A DNA stretch of 6,585 bases from Sphingobium sp. (GTDB lineage Bacteria; Pseudomonadota; Alphaproteobacteria; Sphingomonadales; Sphingomonadaceae). Shown one piece after another: positions 1 through 6,040 of the stretch; position 1 is the stretch's first letter; every line of letters starts with the position of its first letter. Position numbers and translations under genes: made by a program. The notes under the pieces are model-generated. The model was given only the letters and a program-made list of their open reading frames with translations. It ran no database searches and had not been told where the DNA came from. The stretch is taken from contig JAGVJS010000192.1 in the NCBI GenBank assembly GCA_020051025.1, positions 1-6,585 on the forward strand, read 5' to 3'.

Positions 1-93
1 GATCACGGTGGACCCCTCCCCGCCGACACCGGTGTTGCCGTCACAGGCCGGTGCAGAGGCCAGGCTGGCGACCGGCGCGGCCTGACGATATGA

Positions 94-126
94 CGGCCGG
101 TGCAGTCAGGCGATTGCAACCGGCCG
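94..126 (+). terminator. Hairpin before the tRNA, possible terminator
   Basis: Positions 94-104 pair with 115-126 as an 11-bp stem with one bulged A (118) and a 10-nt loop. It lies 8 bp after a possible stop codon at 83-85. There is no T-run after it, so it is a structural candidate only. Its right arm overlaps a possible -35 element of the tRNA promoter. Confidence 0.28.
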
Positions 127-142
127 GATCGCCCGCTATCGC
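114..142 (+). promoter_or_regulatory. Weak candidate promoter for tRNA-Arg
   Basis: A TTGCAA hexamer (114-119) is followed after 17 bp by TATCGC (137-142), about 11 bp before the mature tRNA 5' end. The -35 matches four of six consensus bases and the -10 is poor. The spacing and position are right for a tRNA gene, but the match is weak and partly inside a hairpin arm. Confidence 0.25.
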
Positions 143-153
143 GACACGCGCAC

Positions 154-230
154 GGCCCCGTAGCTCAGTTGGATAGAGCATTCGCCTTCTAAGCGAATGG
201 TCGCAGGTTCGAATCCTGCCGGGGTCGCCA
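154..230 (+). tRNA. tRNA-Arg, anticodon UCU
   Basis: A complete 77-nt cloverleaf including an encoded CCA. The acceptor arm GGCCCCG (154-160) pairs with CGGGGTC near the 3' end, with one G-U pair, followed by discriminator G and CCA (228-230). The anticodon stem TTCGC (181-185) pairs with GCGAA (193-197). The 7-nt loop CTTCTAA places TCT at 188-190, which reads AGA and AGG arginine codons. The T arm contains the standard GGTTCGAATC. AGA and AGG are rare in GC-rich genomes, so this is a minor-codon tRNA. tRNA 3' ends are common integration sites, and an AT-richer gene does follow, but no second copy of the 3' end is seen in the window. Confidence 0.97.
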
Positions 231-468
231 TCAAAAACATATTTCGGGAAGTTTGGCGTTGTTGTGGCGCGCATGCAGTTACCGTGCCACTGGAAATAAA
301 GGCACCATTCCGCCCGGAAGCGGCATTTCCTGCTGGGGCGACTATCCTGGCAGGACGATCCAACGCATTTTCCTCTCACGCTGCCGCCGAGGCGGCGCAG
401 GCCGCACGGTCCTGGGCTAATCCATTGCCATCATTGACGTTATGAGCCGTTTGCAGCGGCCCTAATGC
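231..468. other. Non-coding spacer between tRNA-Arg and pyruvyl transferase gene
   Basis: No convincing gene is seen in these 238 bases. Small inverted repeats occur: TCCTGC (328-333) with GCAGGA (350-355), and GCCGC (383-387) with GCGGC (392-396). None is followed by a T-run, so a tRNA terminator cannot be placed. A TTGACG hexamer at 434-439 resembles a -35 element, but no -10 lies at the correct distance. There is no integrase, no repeat of the tRNA 3' end, and no clear promoter for the following gene. Confidence 0.5.
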
Positions 469-1566
469 GTGATTGCCATAAATATAAATGCTGTTGGGAT
501 GGTCGTGAAAGCCGGATATTTTTCAAAAGCCCTCAAGCCGTCTGACCCAATCAAGAAAAAATTGGAAGAAATCGGATGGAACACCGGCAATCTGGTTTTC
601 ATCAATGCCATAAGGCGCATTTTTGACTGCGACCGGATATCCATTCATGACGATGTCAAGCGGCTGGCGCAGTATCGGACTTTCATAACCAACGATCTTA
701 TCTGGTTGAGAGAAGGGGATCGCCCCTGGGATGAATTGCGCGCGCAGCTGCGCGTTGCGGGCGACTGCCCCCTGGTTCCGCTGAGCGTAGGGTTGCAGGC
801 CCCCGAGTTCAGATCGGACTTCACCATCCCCCCGGACATGGTGAACTTCCTGAAAGCCGTAGCGGAGCGCGTCCCCTTGCCGACGCGCGGAACATATACC
901 GCCGAAATATTGGAGCGGCATGGCATAAAGAATGTGAAAGTGCTGGGCTGCCCGTCACTTTACCAGTTGCCGCTATATTCCGGCGCATTGACCGGTCTGG
1001 CCAGAAATCATGATGGCCATGTCTCCGCGATAGCGAACATGTCGTCCGTCGGAGCAGAAATGTCGGACAAAGAACGTGACCTGCTGATGTATTTTCCAGG
1101 CAGGTTTACGGGATTTATCGATCAGACGATGGACCTGGAATGGAAGCTGAGCGAGGATCTGGCGCCGGTCAAAGCGTTTTTGAAGCAAGCAAGCCACACC
1201 TTCTTTGATCTGGAATCATGGGTTTCCCATTGCGCGGGATATAATTTCTCCATGGGTGCCCGGTTCCATGGAAATGTCGTCCCACTCCTGAAAGGCGTAA
1301 GGTCTCTATTCATAACCGTCGATAGCAGAACGGCGGAAATGGTGAGATTTCTTAAACTTCCGCATATCGATATTGCTGATTTCGATATAGATAAAGACAT
1401 AAGACATTATTATGAAATATCTTCCTATGAAGGATTTATTTCAAATTATGGCAATATGATGAATGATTTTGTGAATTATGCAGCAGAGAACGACATTCCG
1501 CTGTCCAGCGATTTTGAAGAGGCCGTGAAAGACCTTCTTCCTGCTTCACACGAAGCGACGGCGTAG
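469..1566 (+). CDS. Polysaccharide pyruvyl transferase family protein
   Basis: Members of this family transfer pyruvate from phosphoenolpyruvate onto sugars of exopolysaccharides or cell-wall polymers, usually in the cytoplasm during repeat-unit assembly. The 365-residue product shows the family pattern. An N-terminal GWNTGNLVF (36-44) is followed by VPLSVGLQAP (103-112), then R140-G141 with YTAE, then VLGCPS (158-163). In the C-terminal half, GARFHG (263-268) and DSRTAEM (285-291) are the most diagnostic. No signal peptide or membrane segment is seen. The start is uncertain: GTG at 469, or ATG at 499 (355 residues). Neither has a good Shine-Dalgarno sequence, and an in-frame TAA at 463-465 rules out a longer product. 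Base composition is unlike the neighbours: 1381-1440 has only about 23% G+C. The gene stands alone, with no glycosyltransferases beside it, so its sugar acceptor cannot be guessed. The family is clear; the pyruvylating activity is inferred. Confidence 0.85.
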   Translation: MIAININAVGMVVKAGYFSKALKPSDPIKKKLEEIGWNTGNLVFINAIRRIFDCDRISIHDDVKRLAQYRTFITNDLIWLREGDRPWDELRAQLRVAGDCPLVPLSVGLQAPEFRSDFTIPPDMVNFLKAVAERVPLPTRGTYTAEILERHGIKNVKVLGCPSLYQLPLYSGALTGLARNHDGHVSAIANMSSVGAEMSDKERDLLMYFPGRFTGFIDQTMDLEWKLSEDLAPVKAFLKQASHTFFDLESWVSHCAGYNFSMGARFHGNVVPLLKGVRSLFITVDSRTAEMVRFLKLPHIDIADFDIDKDIRHYYEISSYEGFISNYGNMMNDFVNYAAENDIPLSSDFEEAVKDLLPASHEATA

Positions 1567-1590
1567 GACGAGGGCATAGCGGGCGACCGC

Positions 1591-1612
1591 GTCGGGCGAC
1601 CATTCGCCCGAC
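1591..1612. terminator. Hairpin between convergent genes, possible bidirectional terminator
   Basis: GTCGGGCGA (1591-1599) pairs perfectly with TCGCCCGAC (1604-1612) around a 4-nt loop CCAT. It sits in the 53-bp gap between the + strand stop at 1566 and the - strand stop at 1620. That position suits termination in both directions. No T-run follows on either strand. Confidence 0.5.
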
Positions 1613-1619
1613 ACATCGG

Positions 1620-1946
1620 TCAATCGCCTGTGCCTACGAGCAGATCGTCCAGGACGGTCATGGTGAAGATCGGGTCGGCGTCCGGTGGCACTTCCGCCAC
1701 CGCGTCGACGAAGGCCGCGCGGGTCGCGGGTTCATCATAAGCCATCTTCCGGTCGAAGGCCGCCCGCCATGTCGCTTCATCCGGCCATTCGGCATAGCCG
1801 ACGAACCGGCCATCCGCGTCGCGATGCAGGCGCGAACCGTAGCTGCCATATTTTTCGCGAATCAGGTCAGTCCCGCGGCGCCATGCCGTGCGAAACTGCT
1901 CTTCCTTGCCGGGATGCACCCGCCACCAATAGACTGCGACGAACAT
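1620..1946 (-). CDS. Antibiotic biosynthesis monooxygenase (ABM)-like small protein
   Basis: A 108-residue protein of the dimeric alpha+beta barrel (ferredoxin-like) type. It opens with a hydrophobic beta strand MFVAVYWWRV, then PGKEEQF and a helix (WRRGTDLIREKYG), then SRLHRDADGRFVGYAEWPD and a second helical part. This is the usual order in ABM-domain proteins. Such proteins are often cofactor-free oxygenases acting on quinones or polyketides, but many have no known substrate, and nothing here fixes one. There is no signal peptide. The start is ATG at 1946, backed by a strong purine-rich ribosome site (GGGAGAGAG). It lies 104 bp downstream of the transaldolase gene on the same strand, with a terminator-like hairpin between them, so it is probably a separate transcript. 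The fold assignment is fairly firm and the function is unknown. Confidence 0.72.
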   Translation of the reverse strand: MFVAVYWWRVHPGKEEQFRTAWRRGTDLIREKYGSYGSRLHRDADGRFVGYAEWPDEATWRAAFDRKMAYDEPATRAAFVDAVAEVPPDADPIFTMTVLDDLLVGTGD

Positions 1947-1970
1947 GGCTCTCTCCCTTCGAAGGGGAGA
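1947..1970 (-). promoter_or_regulatory. Ribosome binding site inside an inverted repeat
   Basis: Read on the - strand, TCTCCC pairs with GGGAGA around the 7-nt loop CTTCGAA. The pairing contains the perfect palindrome CCCTTCGAAGGG (1955-1966). The right arm is itself the Shine-Dalgarno region (GGGAGAGAG) of the small ABM-like gene, ending 2 nt before its ATG. Folding of the mRNA would therefore hide the ribosome site. Short inverted repeats of this kind are also scattered between genes in alphaproteobacteria, so it may be a dispersed repeat rather than a control device. Confidence 0.5.
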
Positions 1971-2012
1971 ATGAGCCGGACAGGTCGCAGGTTCCCGGCG
2001 GATGACAGGGTA

Positions 2013-2043
2013 GCGCCGACCTTCCCCAACGAAAGGCCGGCGC
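2013..2043 (-). terminator. Terminator-like hairpin after transaldolase gene
   Basis: GCGCCGACCTT (2013-2023) faces AAGGCCGGCGC (2033-2043) across a 9-nt loop. In the - strand RNA the single mismatch becomes a G-U pair, giving an unbroken 11-bp stem. On the + strand it is an A-C mismatch. This supports - strand use, starting 7 bp after the transaldolase stop codon. No T-run follows, so termination efficiency is uncertain. Confidence 0.55.
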
Positions 2044-2050
2044 CGCCAAA

Positions 2051-2704
2051 TCAGAGAATGGTCTGGCCGGTCTTCGCCCAGTCGGCGGCGAAGCCTTCGA
2101 GACCCTTGTCGGTCAGGACATGCTTCGACAGCATCTTGATGACCGACGGCGGCGCAGTCATCACGTCGGCGCCGATGCGGGCGCTTTCCAGCACATGGAT
2201 GGGGTGGCGGACCGATGCCACCAGGATTTCGGTGTCGAAACCATAATTGTCGTAGATCAGGCGAATGTCGCCGATCAGCGCCATGCCATCAAAACCATTG
2301 TCGTCATGACGACCGACGAAGGGCGAGATGAAGCTGGCGCCGGCCTTGGCCGCGAGCAGCGCCTGATTGGCCGAGAAGCACAGGGTCACGTTCACCAGCG
2401 TGCCGTCGTCGGTCAGCGCCTTGCAGGTCTTGAGTCCGTCGATGGTCAGCGGCACCTTGATGCAGACATTGTCCGCAATCTTCCGCAGGACTTCGGCTTC
2501 CTTCATCATCGTCTCATGGTCGAGCGCGACGACTTCGGCGGAGACGGGGCCGTCGACGATGCCGCAAATTTCTTCGACGACTTCCAGGAACTTGCGGCCC
2601 GACTTGTGGATCAGCGACGGGTTGGTGGTGACGCCGTCCAGCAGGCCGGTGGCGGCCAGTTCACGGATTTCGGCGGTGTCGGCGGTATCGACGAAGAATT
2701 TCAT
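2051..2704 (-). CDS. tal: TalC/MipB-type small transaldolase (often named fructose-6-phosphate aldolase)
   Basis: A 217-residue cytoplasmic enzyme of the small (subfamily 3) transaldolase family, which moves dihydroxyacetone units between sugar phosphates in the non-oxidative pentose phosphate pathway. The length is normal for the family. MKFFVDTAD carries Asp6, GVTTNPS carries Thr26 and Asn28, and CIKVPLT carries the Schiff-base Lys83. [17 protein letters not shown] and SVRHPIH follow as expected. Glu57 and Phe129 occupy the positions that in E. coli fructose-6-phosphate aldolase are Gln and Tyr, which points to true transaldolase activity. ATG at 2704 is preceded by GGAG at a 9-nt spacing. 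The gene diverges from the DUF2490 gene. It has a hairpin after its stop. The family is certain, and the substrate preference is inferred from the two residues. Confidence 0.95.
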   Translation of the reverse strand: MKFFVDTADTAEIRELAATGLLDGVTTNPSLIHKSGRKFLEVVEEICGIVDGPVSAEVVALDHETMMKEAEVLRKIADNVCIKVPLTIDGLKTCKALTDDGTLVNVTLCFSANQALLAAKAGASFISPFVGRHDDNGFDGMALIGDIRLIYDNYGFDTEILVASVRHPIHVLESARIGADVMTAPPSVIKMLSKHVLTDKGLEGFAADWAKTGQTIL

Positions 2705-2837
2705 GGGGCAGGACTCCGGGGAGGTTCGAATCGCGCCCCTTTAGCGGTTGCCGGCGGGATTCGCCATGTCGGGCGTGGCGATTTGCATCTGGTGCCCGCC
2801 GCGATTACAGCGCGGGCACCTTTCCAAAGGACCAGAC
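2705..2837. other. Divergent spacer between transaldolase and DUF2490 genes
   Basis: This 133-bp region must carry the start signals for both flanking genes. No convincing -35/-10 pair is seen in either direction. A weak TTGCAT (2783-2788) faces TTACAG (2805-2810) on the + strand, but that pair falls inside a hairpin. On the - strand a short open frame encoding MANPAGNR ends at 2741, upstream of the transaldolase start, without clear support as a leader peptide. Confidence 0.35.
2791..2830 (+). promoter_or_regulatory. Two adjoining hairpins ahead of DUF2490 gene, second covers its ribosome site
   Basis: GGTGCCCGC (2791-2799) pairs perfectly with GCGGGCACC (2812-2820) around a 12-nt loop. It is followed directly by CCTTTCCAAAGG (2819-2830), a small inverted repeat whose right arm is the Shine-Dalgarno sequence AAAGGA (2826-2831). 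The two structures share bases CC at 2819-2820 and so compete. This arrangement could control translation of the downstream gene. No gene upstream on the + strand would need a terminator here. Confidence 0.4.
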
Positions 2838-3500
2838 ATGCCCCGTTTGCGCCGCGCCCGCCTGATCGCGGCGCTTTGCCTGACCCTGCCCTTCGCCTGC
2901 CCGGCGCGGGCCGCGACCGAGGAAAGCCAGGCCTGGCTGACCGAACTGGCCACCATCAGGATCAGCCCGGCCGACATCGTCACCGTGGATTCAAGCCAGC
3001 ACCTGCGATCCGATACCGATAGTGGCGGCGAGCAGTTCGTGGCGCGGATCGGGCTGGACCATGCGGTCGCGCCGCACCTGCAAATGGGCGGCGGCATCGC
3101 CTATCTGGAGAGCGAGACGGACAAGGAATTGCGCCTGTTCCAGCAGGCGATCGTCACCAAGGGCATCTGGCTGAGCCGGACCCGTGTGGAACAGCGCTTC
3201 TTCAGCACGGCGAACGATCCAAGCTGGCGTCTGCGGCAGCGGGTGCAGGCATCCGTGCCGATCGACCGGGCGAAACAATGGACGGTCATTGCCGCGACCG
3301 AATTCTTCTTCCACCTCAATCGTGCCCGGCCGAGCGACAAAAGCGGCCTGGCCATGATGCGTAACCAGATCGGCCTGCGCCATCCGATCGCGCAGGCGCT
3401 GGATGCGCAATTGCTCTATATGCGGCAGCAGAATTTCCGCGATGGCCGGCCCGATATCGTGTCGCACATCCCCTGGCTGACGCTGAGCTGGCGGCTTTAG
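2838..3500 (+). CDS. DUF2490 family secreted/outer-membrane protein
   Basis: A 220-residue protein of unknown function with a clear Sec signal peptide. It has a basic start (MPRLRRAR), a hydrophobic core (LIAALCLTLPFA), and a cleavage site after ARA at residues 23-25. The mature part alternates polar and hydrophobic residues and shows the DUF2490 pattern: VEQRFF (117-122), RLRQRV (131-136), TEFFFHLN (154-161), RNQIGLR (175-181), and a beta strand at the extreme C-terminus (WLTLSWRL). DUF2490 proteins are predicted small outer-membrane beta barrels. ATG 2838 was chosen because AAAGGA lies just upstream and the signal peptide begins exactly there; an ATG 90 bp earlier would add 30 residues ahead of it. 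priA starts 46 bp downstream, so the two may share a transcript, though no functional link is evident. Confidence 0.8.
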   Translation: MPRLRRARLIAALCLTLPFACPARAATEESQAWLTELATIRISPADIVTVDSSQHLRSDTDSGGEQFVARIGLDHAVAPHLQMGGGIAYLESETDKELRLFQQAIVTKGIWLSRTRVEQRFFSTANDPSWRLRQRVQASVPIDRAKQWTVIAATEFFFHLNRARPSDKSGLAMMRNQIGLRHPIAQALDAQLLYMRQQNFRDGRPDIVSHIPWLTLSWRL

Positions 3501-3546
3501 CAACCGGCCATTGCACCCTGCGCCCAGCGCTTTAAGGACTAGGAGC

Positions 3547-5718
3547 ATGTCGTCCCGCGCTCGTGTCCTGATCCTCAACGCTGCCCTTGGTCCGCTCGAC
3601 TATCGCGTGCCCCATGGCATGTCCGTCAAGCCCGGCAGTATCGTCGTCGCGCCGCTCGGGCCGCGCCAGTTGATCGGCGTGGTGTGGGAAGAGGATAGTT
3701 TCCCGGATAGCGAGACGGTTGGCGACAATCGGCTACGTAACCTGCTGGAGGTGGTGGACGCCCCACCCCTTCCCGAAACGCTGCGGCGGCTGATCGAGTG
3801 GACGGCGGATTATTATCTGGCGCCCCCCGCCGCGGTGCTGCGCATGGCGCTGTCGTCCATGGCGGCGCTGGAGGGCGCGCGGACAGTGATCGAATATCGG
3901 GCGACCGGCGCGGTGCCCGATCGCATGACCGAGCAGCGTACGCAGGCTTTGGAACGGATCGGCGACCGGCAGGGACTGATCCGCGAGCTGGCGATGATCG
4001 GCGGGGTCAGCGACGCGGTGATCCGCGGCCTGATCAAACAGGATATATTCGAGCCGGTGGAGGTGAGCGTCGACACCCCCTTCCCCATGCCCGATCCGGC
4101 CCATGCCCAGCCCATCCTGTCGGAAGCGCAGATGGCGGCGGCGGAGCAGATGGCCGACGCCGTGCGCGCGCATGAGTTCGCGCCCTTTCTGCTGGATGGC
4201 GTGACCGGGTCCGGCAAGACCGAGGTGTATTTCGAGGCGATCGCAGCGGCGATCCGCGCCGACCGGCAGGTGCTGGTGCTGCTGCCGGAAATCGCGCTGA
4301 CGGAGCCGTTTCTGGAGCGGTTCGAAAAGCGTTTCGGGACGGTGCCGGTCAACTGGCATAGTGGGTTGCGGCAGAGCGAACGACGCCGGGCGTGGCGGGC
4401 CATTGCCAGCGGACAGGCGCAGGTGGTGGTGGGCGCACGATCGGCGCTGTTCCTGCCCTATCCCAATCTGGGCCTGATCGTGGTGGACGAAGCGCATGAG
4501 GCCAGCTTCAAGCAGGAAGATGGCGTCCATTATCATGCCCGCGACGTGGCGGTGATGCGCGGGCTGATCGAGAAATTCCCGGTCATCCTGGCGTCGGCCA
4601 CCCCGGCGATCGAGACGCGGCATCAGGTCGAACTGGGCCGCTATGCGGAGATCAAGCTGCCGTCGCGCTATGGCGGGGCGGAAATGCCGGGGATCGAAGG
4701 CGTCAACCTGCTGACCGATCCGCCGGAGCGCGGCCGCTGGATCGCGCCGCCGCTGGTGAAGGCGATGGACGAGGTGATGGCGAAGGGCGAACAGAGCCTG
4801 CTCTTCCTCAACCGGCGCGGCTATGCGCCGCTGACCCTGTGCCGTCATTGCGGCTATCGGTTCCAATGTCCCAATTGCACCAGCTGGATGGTCGAACATC
4901 GGCTGACCCATCGCCTCGCCTGCCATCATTGCGGCCATGTCATCCCCGCGCCGCGCCGCTGCCCGGAGTGCAAGGAGGAGGATAGTCTGGTCGCCTGCGG
5001 TCCCGGCGTGGAGCGGATCGCGGACGAGGTGAAGGCGCTGTGGCCGCAGGCGCGCATCGCCCTGGCCACGTCCGACACGCTCTGGTCGCCGGCCCGCGCC
5101 GCCGATTTCGTGAAGTCGGTGGAGGCAGGCGATGTCGACATCATCGTAGGCACCCAGCTTGTGACCAAGGGCTATCATTTCCCCAACCTGACTTTGGTGG
5201 GGGTGATCGACGCCGATCTGGGGCTGGAGGGCGGCGACCTGCGCGCGGCGGAGCGGACCTTTCAGCAGATCGTGCAGGTGGCCGGCCGCGCCGGCCGCGG
5301 GGAGAAACCGGGCAAGGTCTATATCCAGACGCGCATGCCCGGCAGCGAGGTGATCCAGTCGCTGATCGAGGGCGATACCGAACGCTTTTACGCGGTCGAA
5401 ACGGAGAACAGGCGGCGGGCCAACGCCCCGCCCTTCGGTCGTTTCGCCGCGATCATCATATCGAGCGAGGATGCAGACGAGGCGGCGCAGACTGCGCGGC
5501 TGATCGGCAAATCCGCGCCGGTGATCGAGGGGATGCGGGTCTATGGCCCTGCGCCTGCGCCCTTGTCGGTGCTGCGGGGACGACATCGGCACCGGTTGCT
5601 GATCCATGCCACGCGACAGGTGGATATTCAGGCGGCGATCCGCGAATGGCTGGGCAACCTGGCATGGAAATCGGGCACCCGCGTGGCGGTGGACGTCGAT
5701 CCCTACAGCTTCATGTGA
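3547..5718 (+). CDS. priA: Primosomal protein N' (replication restart helicase PriA)
   Basis: PriA recognises stalled or repaired replication forks and reloads the replicative helicase through the primosome. The 723-residue product is of normal length. An N-terminal 3'-DNA-binding region (about 1-100) is followed by a winged-helix part and the superfamily 2 helicase core. Walker A GVTGSGKT is at 218-225, with Lys224. The DEAH box is at 314-317, FLNRRGYAP at 420-428, GTQLVTKGYHF at 535-545, and QVAGRAGR (motif VI) at 577-584. Four cysteine pairs bind two zinc ions: C432/C435, C441/C444, C459/C462 and C472/C475. All eight are present, so the gene looks fully functional. ATG 3547 was chosen because AAGGA lies 8 nt upstream; an in-frame TTG 36 bp earlier has no such site. 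The 3' end is only 3 bp from the convergent mini-ORF on the other strand. Confidence 0.98.
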   Translation: MSSRARVLILNAALGPLDYRVPHGMSVKPGSIVVAPLGPRQLIGVVWEEDSFPDSETVGDNRLRNLLEVVDAPPLPETLRRLIEWTADYYLAPPAAVLRMALSSMAALEGARTVIEYRATGAVPDRMTEQRTQALERIGDRQGLIRELAMIGGVSDAVIRGLIKQDIFEPVEVSVDTPFPMPDPAHAQPILSEAQMAAAEQMADAVRAHEFAPFLLDGVTGSGKTEVYFEAIAAAIRADRQVLVLLPEIALTEPFLERFEKRFGTVPVNWHSGLRQSERRRAWRAIASGQAQVVVGARSALFLPYPNLGLIVVDEAHEASFKQEDGVHYHARDVAVMRGLIEKFPVILASATPAIETRHQVELGRYAEIKLPSRYGGAEMPGIEGVNLLTDPPERGRWIAPPLVKAMDEVMAKGEQSLLFLNRRGYAPLTLCRHCGYRFQCPNCTSWMVEHRLTHRLACHHCGHVIPAPRRCPECKEEDSLVACGPGVERIADEVKALWPQARIALATSDTLWSPARAADFVKSVEAGDVDIIVGTQLVTKGYHFPNLTLVGVIDADLGLEGGDLRAAERTFQQIVQVAGRAGRGEKPGKVYIQTRMPGSEVIQSLIEGDTERFYAVETENRRRANAPPFGRFAAIIISSEDADEAAQTARLIGKSAPVIEGMRVYGPAPAPLSVLRGRHRHRLLIHATRQVDIQAAIREWLGNLAWKSGTRVAVDVDPYSFM

Positions 5719-5721
5719 AAG

Positions 5722-5919
5722 TCAGCCGACATCGGCGGGTGAGACGATGATGACCACCCGGCGGTTTTCGCGCCGGCCGGTCGCCGTCGCATCGGCGCCG
5801 TTGCCGAGCGGCAACATGGCAGGCTGGATTGCAGGAACCGCCAGCGCGGTGGTCGGCAGCAATAGCAACAGATAGAAGAATAGACTGCGCAAGCCCGACC
5901 TCAGCCCCAGACTTATCAA
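5722..5919 (-). CDS. Mini-ORF: signal peptide joined to an OmpA-like C-terminal tail (possible remnant)
   Basis: A 65-residue frame. Residues 1-28 look like a Sec signal peptide, with a basic start, the hydrophobic run LFFYLLLLLP and an ALA cleavage site. The remainder contains GADATATGRRENRRVVIIV, which closely resembles the last residues of OmpA/MotB-type peptidoglycan-binding domains (typically …N-T-x-x-GRxxNRRVxIxV). The body of that domain is missing. The only start is TTG at 5919, with no strong ribosome site; no ATG precedes the signal peptide. It could be a relic of an OmpA-family gene after an in-frame internal deletion, or a genuine small envelope protein. Against a relic, the frame is intact from signal peptide to stop. 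It is packed 3 bp from the priA stop. Confidence 0.42.
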   Translation of the reverse strand: MISLGLRSGLRSLFFYLLLLLPTTALAVPAIQPAMLPLGNGADATATGRRENRRVVIIVSPADVG

Positions 5920-6040
5920 GGTCAGGCCGACTATAGTTAATCAGACGTAAAATACAGCAAAAATCATTGCGGTTGCGATATGGGATTACGGGACGCCCCC
6001 CTTGCTGGCGCAGGCATGTTTAGCGCGTTAGAGTTGCGCG
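5920..6040. promoter_or_regulatory. AT-rich divergent spacer, weak - strand promoter
   Basis: This spacer lies between the - strand mini-ORF and the + strand DUF1289 gene, and its left part (5930-5965) is clearly AT-richer than the genes. On the - strand TTGCTG (complement of 5955-5960) and TATAGT (complement of 5930-5935) are 19 bp apart, slightly long, and would start a transcript just ahead of the TTG at 5919. On the + strand no good hexamer pair stands out; TTGCTG at 6002-6007 lacks a clear -10. Confidence 0.25.

Larger units (their letters stand above)
1..153. other. Left-edge region, possible 3' tail of an upstream gene
   Basis: No gene can be named here. The + strand frame starting at position 2 is open from the window edge to a TGA at 83-85 and encodes a Pro/Ala-rich end (…VLPSQAGAEARLATGAA). 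It could be the C-terminus of a gene lying to the left, and a hairpin follows at 94-126. The open stretch is only 27 codons, so it may be chance in GC-rich DNA. The 11-mer GGCCGGTGCAG occurs twice (46-56 and 95-105). The second copy forms the left arm of the hairpin. Confidence 0.2.

Noticed and set aside
41..379. Minus-strand frames across the tRNA encoding a GRIRTCDHSLRRRMLYPTELRG-like stretch
   Set aside because: This is the well-known false protein made by translating the antisense of a tRNA gene; it is not a real CDS.
1580..1601. Tandem CGGGCGACC resembling the complement of the tRNA 3' end, as a right-hand attachment site
   Set aside because: Only 7-8 bases agree, and the sequence is better explained as part of the terminator-like hairpin.
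2722..2732. An 11-base match to the tRNA T arm (AGGTTCGAATC, also at 205-215), a possible attachment-site remnant
   Set aside because: The match stops after 11 bases and does not reach the tRNA 3' end, and there is no integrase or cloverleaf nearby. It is probably chance.
2748..2837. Upstream start giving the DUF2490 protein 30 more residues
   Set aside because: The extra residues precede a perfect signal peptide, and the good ribosome site belongs to ATG 2838.
2120..3022. 300-codon + strand frame opposite the transaldolase gene
   Set aside because: Composition is rich in His, Arg, Asp and Gln with no domain, and it lies opposite a clearly real gene; it is a shadow frame.
3511..3546. TTG start adding 12 residues to PriA
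   Set aside because: There is no ribosome site before it, while ATG 3547 has AAGGA at correct spacing.
3733..5607. 624-codon open frame antisense to priA
   Set aside because: It is an His/Arg/Gln-rich shadow produced by GC-rich codon bias opposite a complete, motif-verified priA.
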